Shown one piece after another: positions 34,570-42,573 of a stretch of 64,000 nt of DNA. The stretch is from the NCBI GenBank assembly GCA_964543545.1, contig CAZIYT010000003.1, forward strand, positions 558,001 through 622,000, read 5' to 3'. The position numbers and the translations under genes were made by a program. A model generated the notes under the pieces. The model ran no database searches. It saw only the letters and a program-made list of their open reading frames with translations, and was not told the origin of the DNA. The stretch is from UBA4416 sp964543545. Lineage in GTDB: Bacteria; Bacteroidota; Bacteroidia; B-17B0; Aurantibacillaceae. Numbering within the stretch: the stretch's first letter is position 1; each line of letters opens with the position of its first letter.

Positions 34570-34622
34570 TTCGAGAGCCTCAGTTAACACGAATAACAAT
34601 CCCGGCGGTTGAGGCTCTCGAA
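34570..34622. repeat. Inverted repeat TTCGAGAGCCTCA before the HAD phosphatase
   Basis: TTCGAGAGCCTCA at 34570-34582 and TGAGGCTCTCGAA at 34610-34622 form a perfect 13-bp stem around 27 nt. The element fills the whole gap between the rhomboid gene and the open frame of the HAD phosphatase. Confidence 0.8.
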
Positions 34623-34636
34623 ACCACCGTTAAAAA

Positions 34637-35230
34637 ATAGCCATCGAAAAGATCCTGATCATACTCGACCTTGATGAAACGCTGATCCACGCGACGGATA
34701 AGCCGCACGATGATGCCTGGGATTTCACGGTTTTTCACTATAACGTCTATAAGCGTCCGCATTTACAGGAATTTTTATCGGGACTGAAAGAGCATTTCGA
34801 AGTGGCGGTATGGTCCTCTGCTTCGGATGATTATGTAGACCTGATTGTGAAAGAGATTTTTCCTGAGGGTTACGATCTTAAATTTGTGTGGGGGCGTTCG
34901 CGATGCACCTACAGGCCCAATTACAACAAACTGGATGAGTTCGGCTACTACGATCCTTTCTCGCATTACGACTATGTGAAGCGCCTGGATAAGGTGAGAA
35001 AGCTGAACTTCAAAAAAGACAGGATCCTCATCATCGACGATACGCCTCAGAAATGCAGGCATAATTACGGCAATGCCATTTACCCGAAAGAATACCTGGG
35101 AAGAAATCCTGATAATGAATTGCTCTTGTTAATGCAGTATTTAATAAGCCTGAAAGACCTCAGCACAGTGAGAAGCACCGAAAAGAGAGGCTGGCGGGAG
35201 GAGGCACAAAAATTGCATGACCTCTTGTAA
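34637..35230 (+). CDS. HAD-family phosphatase (FCP1/NIF-like), start codon unclear
   Basis: The frame encodes KILIILDLDETLIHAT, with the DLDET catalytic motif of NIF/FCP1-like HAD phosphatases. VAVWSSASDDYVDLI (motif 2) and ILIIDDTPQKC (motif 4) follow. It is clearly homologous from the first codons, yet between the in-frame stop at 34631 and the GTG at 34802 there is no ATG, GTG or TTG. The start would have to be ATA at 34637, ATC or CTG. The GTG at 34802 would remove the catalytic Asp. A palindromic repeat ends just upstream and may have replaced the original start. It is either a gene with a rare start codon or a recently disabled one. Confidence 0.75.
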   Translation: MAIEKILIILDLDETLIHATDKPHDDAWDFTVFHYNVYKRPHLQEFLSGLKEHFEVAVWSSASDDYVDLIVKEIFPEGYDLKFVWGRSRCTYRPNYNKLDEFGYYDPFSHYDYVKRLDKVRKLNFKKDRILIIDDTPQKCRHNYGNAIYPKEYLGRNPDNELLLLMQYLISLKDLSTVRSTEKRGWREEAQKLHDLL

Positions 35231-35247
35231 TTCAAAAGTGAAAGGCC

Positions 35248-35469
35248 ATGTCATTCCAGGCTTATTTAACCAACATCCAGATCAAGACCGGGAAAACTCC
35301 GGAAGATTTTAAACAGATGGCCGAGAAAAAAGGCTTCACTCTAAACGGGCATATTGCACCGGGTGTCAAGGCCACGCAGATTACCGACTGGCTGAAAGAA
35401 GAATTCGATCTGGGACACGGACATGCGATGGCCGTGTATGCCTTGTTGAAAGGGATAAAAGAGCAATGA
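35248..35469 (+). CDS. DUF4287 protein
   Basis: A 73-residue protein with the DUF4287 pattern: SFQAYLTNIQIKTGKTPEDF, then AEKKGF and VKATQITDWLKEEFDLGHGH with AMAVYALLKG at the end. The family is small and cytoplasmic with unknown function, sometimes found as a domain in DUF1801-like proteins. The gene starts 17 nt after the HAD phosphatase and is on the same strand. Confidence 0.85.
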   Translation: MSFQAYLTNIQIKTGKTPEDFKQMAEKKGFTLNGHIAPGVKATQITDWLKEEFDLGHGHAMAVYALLKGIKEQ

Positions 35470-35476
35470 TAATTCC

Positions 35477-35563
35477 CTTTTCAATGTTCAATTTAAAATC
35501 ATCAATAATCAATGTTCCATAAGCATGTATCAGTGAACATTGATCGTTGAACATGTTTTTTAG
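35477..35563. repeat. Repeated ATTGAACATT-type palindromes between convergent genes
   Basis: TCAATGTTCA near 35489, then TGAACATTGATCGTTGAACA from about 35532, form overlapping inverted repeats. They lie between the DUF4287 and DUF2130 gene ends and may serve as a bidirectional terminator. Confidence 0.5.
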
Positions 35564-35569
35564 AACCGG

Positions 35570-36823
35570 TTATTCGCCCAGCTCCAGCTTCTTAATATCG
35601 GCGATCGAATTACCGGCAATGCCTTTTACGGAACCATAAAAATTGGTGGTATTCAGCAACACTTTTTCCAGCTGCTTCTCTCGTTCCTTCCAGATCTTCG
35701 CCATCGCATTCTTTTCTTTCTGAATGCCTTCCTGTAATTCGGTAAAGCCTTCCACAATGGCTTCTATCTGCTGCTTGAACTCCACGCCTGTTAAGTAAGC
35801 ATAGAGCATGCTCATCTTATCGCCTTTATTTTCCTGGCTGGCCTGGGCCGCGTAGATTTTGATGAGGCTGTCGCGCAGCACAAAGGATAAGGATTTCACT
35901 TCAGAAAAGGAGCAGATCCACACGCCTTCGCGCATACCGAAATGCTCCATGTCCTTCGGCATGGTTTCCGTCACGATCACGGCCAGGTCGGCCTGCGAAT
36001 TGCGCATATCGTGCTTGAGCTTGTCGATCCAGTCGTTGCTGAACGCCTTGGTGCGCTTACTTTCGTAAATGATCTTGCCGCAGGTTTGTCCCAATGAATT
36101 GCGGATGGTATGGATGGCATCTGCGCCTTTCACGCCTTTGCCAACCTCATCAACACTATCAAAAGGAAAGGTGCTGCGTAATAAATCTTCCAACGCAATT
36201 TCGTGCACCTCTCCCTGGAGCTGCATAGAGCCCTGCTCCTGCTTCCGCACCATTTCTTCGGTGAGTTTTTTCTGGGCGTCGAGTTGCTTTTTCAGCTCCA
36301 GCAATTGCATCTGGTGTTCCTTTTCTTTCAGGGAATTGCGCTCTGTTTCCTGCCTGCGGATCTGCTCGGTGAACTGCTCCCGCTCTTCCTGTAATTTCTT
36401 CTGAACGGTAAGCTCCAGCTCCGCTTCCCGGTTTTTGATCTCTTTTTCTTTTTTCAGGTAATCGAGCTCTTTTTCCTGGCTCTCTCTCAATTTTTGTGCT
36501 TTCTCATTCAGCTCTTTGTTGAGCTGCTCCATCTGCATCTGCATTTCAGATGCTGCCTTTTTAATGGCTTCCTGCTCCAGCACAGCCTTCTGCAGCTTCA
36601 CCTTATCAGCGATGATGCGCTCCTGGTCTTCCTGCTGCTTCTTCATCTCTTCCTGCTGCAGCTCAATGGCCCGCTTCTTATCTTCCAGCTCTTTCTGGTC
36701 TTTGTTATAGCGCTCCAGGTAACGTGTCCGGATCTTTCCTTCTATCTCAGCCGATATCGCGTCCCCCAACTGAAACTCGTGCTTACAGTTAGGACATTTT
36801 ACCGTTGATTGTGTACTGCTCAT
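35570..36823 (-). CDS. DUF2130 coiled-coil protein with N-terminal zinc-ribbon-like motif
   Basis: A 417-residue protein. It opens with a CPNCKHEFQLGD motif at residues 10-21, followed by a long charged coiled coil (about 45-210; many EEQ/KKE heptads). It then has the conserved DUF2130 domain (LEDLLRSTFPFDSVDEVGKG, IIYESKRTKAFSNDWIDKLK, DLAVIVTETMPKDM). The latter resembles a restriction-endonuclease-like fold, with Glu and Lys in IIYESKRTK. The biological role is not established. Confidence 0.88.
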   Translation of the reverse strand: MSSTQSTVKCPNCKHEFQLGDAISAEIEGKIRTRYLERYNKDQKELEDKKRAIELQQEEMKKQQEDQERIIADKVKLQKAVLEQEAIKKAASEMQMQMEQLNKELNEKAQKLRESQEKELDYLKKEKEIKNREAELELTVQKKLQEEREQFTEQIRRQETERNSLKEKEHQMQLLELKKQLDAQKKLTEEMVRKQEQGSMQLQGEVHEIALEDLLRSTFPFDSVDEVGKGVKGADAIHTIRNSLGQTCGKIIYESKRTKAFSNDWIDKLKHDMRNSQADLAVIVTETMPKDMEHFGMREGVWICSFSEVKSLSFVLRDSLIKIYAAQASQENKGDKMSMLYAYLTGVEFKQQIEAIVEGFTELQEGIQKEKNAMAKIWKEREKQLEKVLLNTTNFYGSVKGIAGNSIADIKKLELGE

Positions 36824-36880
36824 GCTCGTTTTGTATTAAATAAATTAGTAGGTGCCATGTCGGATCATAGCAAAGAACGC

Positions 36881-37576
36881 CTAAGCGTACTCGTGAAGCC
36901 TCTTCAACAGGAGCTCCATGCCTTCTACGGCTTTGGCTTTGATCACCGTCAGGTTGCGGATATAATCCAGGTTGAACTCGCCCGGATCGATGAGGAATTT
37001 AGGCACCGACGCCTCCACCACGTGAATGAGGTTAGCCGCCGGGTACACGTTGAGCGAGGTTCCGATGGTGATAAAAATATCCGCTTCCTGGGTCAGCATT
37101 TCCGCCTTCACCATCTCGGGCACGGCTTCACCGAACCAGACGATGTGCGGGCGAAGCTGTGCGCCTCTTTCGCAGAGATCGCCTTCTTTCAATTCCCATT
37201 CTTTGATGTCGTATATCAGCTCGCTCCATTGGCTGCTGCGGCTTTTCATGATTTCGCCGTGCAGGTGCAATACATTTTCGCTGCCGGCACGCTCATGCAG
37301 GTCGTCGATGTTCTGGGTAATCACCTGCACATCAAACTCCTCCTGGAGGCCAGCCACCATCGTATGAGCGGCATTGGGACTCGCCGCCATCACCTGCTTG
37401 CGCCTCTGGTTGTAAAAATCCAGCACCAGCTTCCGGTTTTTGGTCCAGGCGCTGTAGGTCGCCACATCCTCGATCTTGTATTCTTCCCATAAACCACCGG
37501 TATCCCTGAAGGTTTTAATACCGCTTTCCGCACTCATTCCGGCGCCGCTGAAAACAACTATCTTTTTCTTCTTCAT
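36881..37576 (-). CDS. Sir2-family NAD-dependent protein deacylase (CobB type)
   Basis: From the ATG at 37576 (MKKKKIVVFSGAGMSAESGI) the protein has 231 residues. NAD-binding motifs GAGMSAESGI and FRDTGGLW, TQNIDDLHERAG, and the catalytic His in HLHGEI are all present. The zinc Cys pairs of classical sirtuins are missing, which is common in the short Bacteroidota form. The enzyme removes acyl groups from lysines using NAD. The 11 residues encoded before the ATG at 37576 are unlikely to be translated. Confidence 0.92.
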   Translation of the reverse strand: MKKKKIVVFSGAGMSAESGIKTFRDTGGLWEEYKIEDVATYSAWTKNRKLVLDFYNQRRKQVMAASPNAAHTMVAGLQEEFDVQVITQNIDDLHERAGSENVLHLHGEIMKSRSSQWSELIYDIKEWELKEGDLCERGAQLRPHIVWFGEAVPEMVKAEMLTQEADIFITIGTSLNVYPAANLIHVVEASVPKFLIDPGEFNLDYIRNLTVIKAKAVEGMELLLKRLHEYA

Positions 37577-37748
37577 GTATCCCTGAGTATTCCCGTAAAC
37601 TTTAAACAATCTGTAAACAGGCTGCCGATTATCGTTTAGCTTATTCTAAATTTACACAAATTTAAATAATCCGGCAGGAAATTGTCTTTTTTGCCGGCCA
37701 ATAATTAAAAAAAGGGATATTTTTACAGTCTAACAACATTTACAAGCG

Positions 37749-38396
37749 ATGAAATTTTTTATTGACACAGCAAACTTAGCGCAGATCAAAGAAGCACAGG
37801 AACTCGGCGTGCTCGACGGGGTAACCACCAACCCATCCCTGATGGCAAAAGAAGGCATCAAAGGGCAGGATAACATCTTAAAACACTACGTGGATATCTG
37901 CAAGATTACCACCGGTGACGTGAGCGCCGAAGTGATCGCCACCGATTTTGAAGGCATGGTACGTGAGGGTGAAGCCCTGGCGGAGCTGCATGAGCGCATC
38001 GTGGTGAAAATCCCGATGATCAAGGAAGGTTTGAAAGCGATTAAATATTTCAGCGAAAAAGGTATCAAAACCAACTGTACACTGGTATTTTCGGCCGGGC
38101 AGGCCTTACTGGCAGCCAAAGCAGGCGCTACCTATGTGTCCCCATTTATCGGCCGTTTGGATGACATCAGCCAGGACGGTATGGACCTGATCGACGATAT
38201 CCGCATCATTTACGACAACTACGCTTACGATACACAGATTCTGGCCGCTTCCGTACGCCACCCGCTGCACATTATCCAGTGCGCAAAACTGGGTGCCGAT
38301 GTGATCACGGCTCCGTTAAGCGCTATTTCAGCCTTACTGAACCACCCTTTAACTGACAAAGGCCTGGCGCAGTTCCTGGCCGATGCGAAGAAATAA
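37749..38396 (+). CDS. Transaldolase-like fructose-6-phosphate aldolase
   Basis: A 215-residue TIM-barrel of the small transaldolase group. MKFFIDTANLAQIKEAQELG and DGVTTNPSLMAKEG open the chain. The Schiff-base Lys87 is in VVKIPM, and NCTLVFSAGQALLAAKAGA and SPFIGRLDDI follow. This short group contains both fructose-6-phosphate aldolases and true transaldolases of the pentose phosphate pathway; the sequence alone does not separate them. It has a terminator at 38456-38486 and looks monocistronic. Confidence 0.93.
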   Translation: MKFFIDTANLAQIKEAQELGVLDGVTTNPSLMAKEGIKGQDNILKHYVDICKITTGDVSAEVIATDFEGMVREGEALAELHERIVVKIPMIKEGLKAIKYFSEKGIKTNCTLVFSAGQALLAAKAGATYVSPFIGRLDDISQDGMDLIDDIRIIYDNYAYDTQILAASVRHPLHIIQCAKLGADVITAPLSAISALLNHPLTDKGLAQFLADAKK

Positions 38397-38410
38397 TAAA
38401 TTACACACAC

Positions 38411-38430
38411 CCTGAGCGTAGTCGAAGGGT
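38411..38430. repeat. CCTGAGCGTAGTCGAAGGGT repeat
   Basis: This copy of the CCTGAGCG-AGTCGAAGG motif, a sequence repeated across many bacterial genomes, is matched at 62803-62821 inside structured element B. Confidence 0.6.
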
Positions 38431-38455
38431 AAGTGTACAAAAAAAAAATAAAGAT

Positions 38456-38486
38456 AAAAAGGCTTCACGGGTGTGAGGCCTTTTTT
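38456..38486 (+). terminator. Terminator of the transaldolase-like gene
   Basis: AAAAAGGCTTCAC and GTGAGGCCTTTTTT pair (one G-T pair) around GGGT. A T-run follows. Confidence 0.75.
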
Positions 38487-38517
38487 GTTGGAGTGTCCGG
38501 ATAACCTGTGTTTTAGT

Positions 38518-38544
38518 GTCATGCTGAACTTGATTCAGCATGAC
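38518..38544. repeat. GTCATGCTGAA palindrome
   Basis: GTCATGCTGAA and TTCAGCATGAC form an 11-bp stem around CTTGA. It lies just after the end of rsmG and could act as its terminator. It belongs to a common class of bacterial intergenic palindromes. Confidence 0.6.
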
Positions 38545-38568
38545 GTATCCTGATTAAATAAACTTTAA

Positions 38569-39204
38569 CTAAACAAAGCCCAGCTTATAATGCACCACTT
38601 TCTTGGTGTCGAAAAATTCCTCTTCGAAATAATTTTTCAAGTCGTAGAAGGTCGCTTTTTCGAAGTGCGGACCAAACTCTTCGCGCAGGTCGCCGCCTTT
38701 TAAATATAAAATACCGTTAGGAAGGTCGTTGAAATTTTCTTTCAGAATCTTGCGGTAGATCCAGTTGTAAAACTCCGGAAACTCTGTCACGGCGCGGCTC
38801 ACAATGAAATGATAGCGGTCGTTGATCTTCTCCGCACGCTCATGCTGCGCCGTGAGGTTAGTGAGGCCCAAGCCCGCGGCCACCTCCTGCACGACTTTTA
38901 TTTTCTTGCCGATGGAATCCACCAGGTGAAAGCTACTTTCGGGAAACATCACCGCCAGGGGAATGCCCGGAAAACCACCGCCTGTGCCCACATCGAGCAC
39001 TTTGGTGCCGGGCTTGAACTGCATGACTTTGGCAATGCCCAACGAATGCAGCACGTGGCGCTCAAAAAGGAGGTCAATGTCCTTGCGGGAAATCACGTTG
39101 ATCTGCGCATTCCAGTGCAGGTAAAGGTCGTACATCTTTTCGAATTGCTCCTGCTGTGTCGCGGTGATGCCGGGAAAATATTTGAGAATGATATCGGGTT
39201 TCAC
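38569..39204 (-). CDS. rsmG: 16S rRNA (guanine527-N7)-methyltransferase RsmG
   Basis: A 211-residue SAM-dependent methyltransferase that modifies G527 of 16S rRNA. Visible landmarks are YLHWNAQINVISRKDIDLLF, RHVLHSLGIA, the SAM-binding VLDVGTGGGFPGIPLA near 70-85, and IVSRAVTEF. The length is normal. It begins 6 nt after the sigma-factor stop and is likely co-transcribed with it and the glycosyltransferase. It is not next to parA/parB as in many other phyla. Confidence 0.95.
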   Translation of the reverse strand: MKPDIILKYFPGITATQQEQFEKMYDLYLHWNAQINVISRKDIDLLFERHVLHSLGIAKVMQFKPGTKVLDVGTGGGFPGIPLAVMFPESSFHLVDSIGKKIKVVQEVAAGLGLTNLTAQHERAEKINDRYHFIVSRAVTEFPEFYNWIYRKILKENFNDLPNGILYLKGGDLREEFGPHFEKATFYDLKNYFEEEFFDTKKVVHYKLGFV

Positions 39205-39210
39205 TGAAAA

Positions 39211-39831
39211 TTAAAGTTTGCTTTCCTGGTTTTTCAGGATGTTGTAAAGGAACTCACGCGCCCTGAAGAGCTGCGCTTTCACGGTACCTACGGGCAGCTC
39301 GAGCTTCCCCGCGATCTCTTCGTAGCTGAGCTCTTCGTAATAGCGCATTTTTACCAGCTCCCTGTAACGCGGCTTGAGCTTTTCCACCACATCGCGCAGC
39401 ATCTCTACTTTTTGCTTTTTGATGATGTTCTCTTCCGGATCGAGGGTCTGTGATTTGATATTCTTGGAAAACTCCTGTCCTTCGTCGTTCTCCATTTTGG
39501 TGTCGAGCGAGAGGGAGGTGCTTTTTTTCTTGTTCCTTAAAAAATCGATGGCATTGTTACTGGCAATCTTAAACAGCCAGGTACTGAAGGCGTAGGTAGG
39601 GGTGTATTGATCGAGGCGCTTGAATGCCCTGCCAAAGGCTTCAATGGTAAGGTCTTCTGCATCATCTTTGTTATTGCACATCCGCAGCATCGTAAAATAA
39701 ACCGATTCGCGGTAGCGGTGCAGCAATTCGGCATAGGCTTTTTGGTCGCCGTGCTTCAGGGCCTGCTGGATCAGTTTATAATCGTAGACCGCTTTCGTGG
39801 TTAACTTTTCTGATGGATCTAACTCTTCCAT
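39211..39831 (-). CDS. ECF-type RNA polymerase sigma factor
   Basis: A 206-residue sigma-70 family member. Region 2 is in RYRESVYFTMLRMCNNKDDA, with EDLTIEAFGRAFKRLDQY and FSTWLFKIASNNAIDFLR. Region 4 is in LKPRYRELVKMRYYEELSYE followed by EIAGKLELPVGTVKAQLFRA. No anti-sigma factor gene lies nearby, unusual for an ECF sigma factor, so it may be controlled by other means. The coding region overlaps the glycosyltransferase by 13 nt. Confidence 0.92.
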   Translation of the reverse strand: MEELDPSEKLTTKAVYDYKLIQQALKHGDQKAYAELLHRYRESVYFTMLRMCNNKDDAEDLTIEAFGRAFKRLDQYTPTYAFSTWLFKIASNNAIDFLRNKKKSTSLSLDTKMENDEGQEFSKNIKSQTLDPEENIIKKQKVEMLRDVVEKLKPRYRELVKMRYYEELSYEEIAGKLELPVGTVKAQLFRAREFLYNILKNQESKL

Positions 39832-40961
39832 TTATTTGGTTTATGAAGTAGTTTACTGATATGAAAAACCGGATAAACAATCAGCAGGATGAATTCATAA
39901 AAGAAAGACATTCCCCAAAGATCCGGCTCATTCAGCTGCTTCGATACTTTTCTAAAGATAATCATTTGCAGGCATATTTTCACTATTAAACCCGCAAGGG
40001 CGCTGATAAAGGTTGCCTGGAAGAAAAGCAGGGTAAAAAACAGGATGTAAAAGGCATATTGCAGCAGGTAGCCGAAGCCGATCCGGAACTTGCTGCCGGA
40101 GGTATAATGTGGCGCCGTGGTCAGGTGGCGCTGTTTCTGGCGTTTCCAGTCGGTGAAGGTTTTTTTGGCCAGAGAGTACGTGACCGAGGCATGTGATACG
40201 GAAATCGCCGTATTCTCAGGGGTGCAGGCATCATTGATGAAAAGGTCATCATCGCCCGACTCGATGTGGTAATGTTTGGAAAAGCCTTTTTGCTTGTAGA
40301 AGAGGCTTTTTTTGTAGGCCAGGTTCCTGCCCACGCCCATATAGGCCTTGCCTTTCATCGCTGCCGACAGGTAATTGGCGGCTATGAGGAAGGTATCGAA
40401 ACGGATTATCCTGTTGAGAAAACCGGGCTCTTTTTTGTAGGCGCCATAGCCGAGCACAATCTCTTTGGTGGTGCTGAACTTCCCGGCCATATCGCTGAGC
40501 CATTGCTCCCCGGCAGGAAAACAATCAGCATCGGTAAAGACAAGGTTATCATATTTCGCGCCTTTGATGCCTACCAGCACCGCAAATTTTTTCCCGTGCT
40601 TATAGTAGTCATCCTCCTTGATATTTACTTTTTTCAGGTTCGGGAAGATCTTCGCAAACTCGTCGATGACGTTCTCTGTGTTATCGATGGAGCAATCGTT
40701 TACCACGATCACTTCAAACTCGGGATAATTCTGCACGAGGATTTTGGGAAGGAATTCCGTGAGGTTATCGTCCTCATTGCGTGCGCAGATGATCACCGAT
40801 ACAGGATCTTTGGAAGCAGCTACCGGGGTCTCCTGTTTTGAATAACGACCGATCGGCAGGATATGAATTAGGTAATGAATGATGATGCCCGCAAACGACA
40901 AACCAAAAGCAATTAACATGAGCTCGTAAAGCCCAATCTCAACAAATCCGGGAAAATACAT
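39819..40961 (-). CDS. Membrane-associated family 2 glycosyltransferase
   Basis: A 380-residue GT2 enzyme. One helix near the N-terminus (LMLIAFGLSFAGIIIHYLI) and three or so at the C-terminus (AFYILFFTLLFF, IILLIVYPVF region) flank a GT-A domain with VSVIICARNEDDNLTEFLP, VNDCSIDNTENVI and the metal motif DAD in VFTDADCFP. The sequence TDWKRQKQRH takes the place of the QxxRW motif. It transfers a sugar to a lipid or polysaccharide acceptor that cannot be named. The gene is the first of the unit GT2-sigma-rsmG. Confidence 0.88.
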   Translation of the reverse strand: MYFPGFVEIGLYELMLIAFGLSFAGIIIHYLIHILPIGRYSKQETPVAASKDPVSVIICARNEDDNLTEFLPKILVQNYPEFEVIVVNDCSIDNTENVIDEFAKIFPNLKKVNIKEDDYYKHGKKFAVLVGIKGAKYDNLVFTDADCFPAGEQWLSDMAGKFSTTKEIVLGYGAYKKEPGFLNRIIRFDTFLIAANYLSAAMKGKAYMGVGRNLAYKKSLFYKQKGFSKHYHIESGDDDLFINDACTPENTAISVSHASVTYSLAKKTFTDWKRQKQRHLTTAPHYTSGSKFRIGFGYLLQYAFYILFFTLLFFQATFISALAGLIVKICLQMIIFRKVSKQLNEPDLWGMSFFYEFILLIVYPVFHISKLLHKPNKWKS

Positions 40962-40966
40962 ACCAG

Positions 40967-40974
40967 CAAAAATA
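40967..40974 (-). promoter_or_regulatory. -7 box TATTTTTG of the GT2-sigma-rsmG unit
   Basis: On the minus strand it reads TATTTTTG and lies 5 nt before the ATG at 40961, so any transcript would be close to leaderless. It is divergent from the box at 41002-41009. Confidence 0.4.
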
Positions 40975-41001
40975 GCACCGATTACCCATGCTAATAAATG
41001 T

Positions 41002-41009
41002 ATATTTGC
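41002..41009 (+). promoter_or_regulatory. -7 box TATATTTG of the HAD phosphatase gene
   Basis: A match to TAnnTTTG, 24 nt before the ATG at 41034. Confidence 0.45.
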
Positions 41010-41033
41010 ATTTATTAAACAAAGAAATTAACA

Positions 41034-41693
41034 ATGCTCAGCGGAATAAAAGCGGTGATTTTTGACATGGACGGCGTCATCATCGACTCCGAGCCTCTGT
41101 GGCGCCGGGTGATGATCCGGAGCTTTACCGAAGCAGGAATTCCCTTTACGGAGAACGACTGCCGCATCACCACCGGACTGCGTTTCAGGGAAGTGGCAGC
41201 CTACTGGTTTGGCAGGCACCACATCACACACATCCCGGTCGACGAATTCGATGCCCTGGTCGTCCAGCGGCTGTCGGACCTCATCCGCGCGGAAGGCACG
41301 GCTATGCGCGGTGTGTACAAGGCCCTCGAGCACCTGAAACAGGGCGGCTATAAGATCGCGGTGGGCACATCCTCCAACACGGCGTTTATGAATACGGTAA
41401 TGGATGCCCTGAAGATCCGTCATTATTTCGATGTGCTGTGTTCCGCAGAGCATATGGCCTACGGGAAACCACATCCCGAAGTATTCCTGGCCTGTGCCGC
41501 GCAAATGGGTATGCAGCCTAAAGAATGCCTGGTGATCGAAGATTCCGTCAACGGCATCGTGGCCGCCAAAGCCGCGCAGATGAGGGTGATCGCCATTCCC
41601 GACGAAGAAAGCAAACACAATCCAAAATTCGTACTGGCCGATTACCGCATGGAATCGCTGGAGGATTTTGTACCTCAAAAGCTGAATACCTAA
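41034..41693 (+). CDS. HAD-IA phosphatase, hexitol phosphatase/beta-phosphoglucomutase-like
   Basis: A 219-residue HAD subfamily IA protein. Motif 1 is FDMDGVIIDSEPLW (nucleophile Asp), motif 2 is VGTSSNT, the Lys is in YGKPHPEVFL, and motif 4 is VIEDSVNG. The SEPLWRR segment after motif 1 is like HxpB hexitol phosphatases. The substrate is likely a small sugar phosphate. It is divergent from the GT2 operon. Confidence 0.9.
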   Translation: MLSGIKAVIFDMDGVIIDSEPLWRRVMIRSFTEAGIPFTENDCRITTGLRFREVAAYWFGRHHITHIPVDEFDALVVQRLSDLIRAEGTAMRGVYKALEHLKQGGYKIAVGTSSNTAFMNTVMDALKIRHYFDVLCSAEHMAYGKPHPEVFLACAAQMGMQPKECLVIEDSVNGIVAAKAAQMRVIAIPDEESKHNPKFVLADYRMESLEDFVPQKLNT

Positions 41694-41707
41694 GGTTTCA
41701 TTGAAGC

Positions 41708-42445
41708 ATGAACCAACTCATCCGCGCCATAGAAAACGATGTACAGGACCGCCATTGCGACGCCTGGAAAAAGCTGTGCGACTATGTAGACCGCGCTGCT
41801 GCAGAAGGCCTGGAGGTATTTAGTCCGGGGAAAGAGCTGGGAGCGGAACTGTTTGCGCAGATCCATACCTTACCTGAAAGTATTTCCAAACTCAAAAGCG
41901 TTAAGAAGCTTTACTTATACGGCAGCTGCCTGAAGCGCCTTCCTCCTGAGATCGGGGACATGGAAGCCCTGGAAGACTTCACGCCTTATACCTCCTACGA
42001 TCTTCACTGGTTTCCTTACGAGATCACACGCTGTAAAAATTTAAAAGACAGCACCGTGAGTACACGCGCCATTTACGGAAATTACAAAAACCGCATGGGC
42101 TTTCCCGACCTGACGAAGAATCCGGTGCGCTACGAAGGCGAAACTCTCAGATGCAGCGTCTGCAGGCAAGAGATGTACTACACACAAACCAACCAGCTGT
42201 GGATCACGCTCCGGATTGGAACGGACTGGCTTCCGATGCTCACTAACCTCTGCTCTGTAAGCTGCGAACAGGCATTACCCAAACCACCGGAAGGCTTTGT
42301 TGCCTATCCTCACAAAGGCGGATCCGGTTTGCAACAACCCGGTGAAAAAGAGTTCAGAGACGCATATGTTGTTTCCTGGCAGTTTGATGAATCCATCCAA
42401 AAATGGAGAAGCAGCCGGGGCGATATTTCGGATACGATCCTATAA
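41708..42445 (+). CDS. Leucine-rich-repeat-like protein with Cys pairs
   Basis: A 245-residue cytoplasmic protein, 14 nt after the HAD gene. Residues 55-110 hold two short leucine-rich repeats (LPESISKLKSVKKLYLYG, LKRLPPEIGDMEALEDF). A later CSVCRQEM and a LCSVSCEQAL pair suggest a metal-binding or disulfide module. No complete known domain is recognised. Its tight spacing to the HAD gene suggests co-transcription, but a functional link is not evident. Confidence 0.7.
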   Translation: MNQLIRAIENDVQDRHCDAWKKLCDYVDRAAAEGLEVFSPGKELGAELFAQIHTLPESISKLKSVKKLYLYGSCLKRLPPEIGDMEALEDFTPYTSYDLHWFPYEITRCKNLKDSTVSTRAIYGNYKNRMGFPDLTKNPVRYEGETLRCSVCRQEMYYTQTNQLWITLRIGTDWLPMLTNLCSVSCEQALPKPPEGFVAYPHKGGSGLQQPGEKEFRDAYVVSWQFDESIQKWRSSRGDISDTIL

Positions 42446-42573
42446 GCGATGCCATTGCCTGCTTTCAGCAATAAAACGCCATTCCTCGTTTTGATTACAA
42501 CAAGCCTCAATCAGGCTACATTCCATAAATGCTTTAGTCCGAACTTTGTCATGATCATTTAAAACTAAAACTC

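Noticed and set aside
36809..37492. Long plus-strand ORF of 227 codons
   Set aside because: It lies opposite the sirtuin gene, whose motifs are complete. The plus-strand translation shows no domain and no start context.
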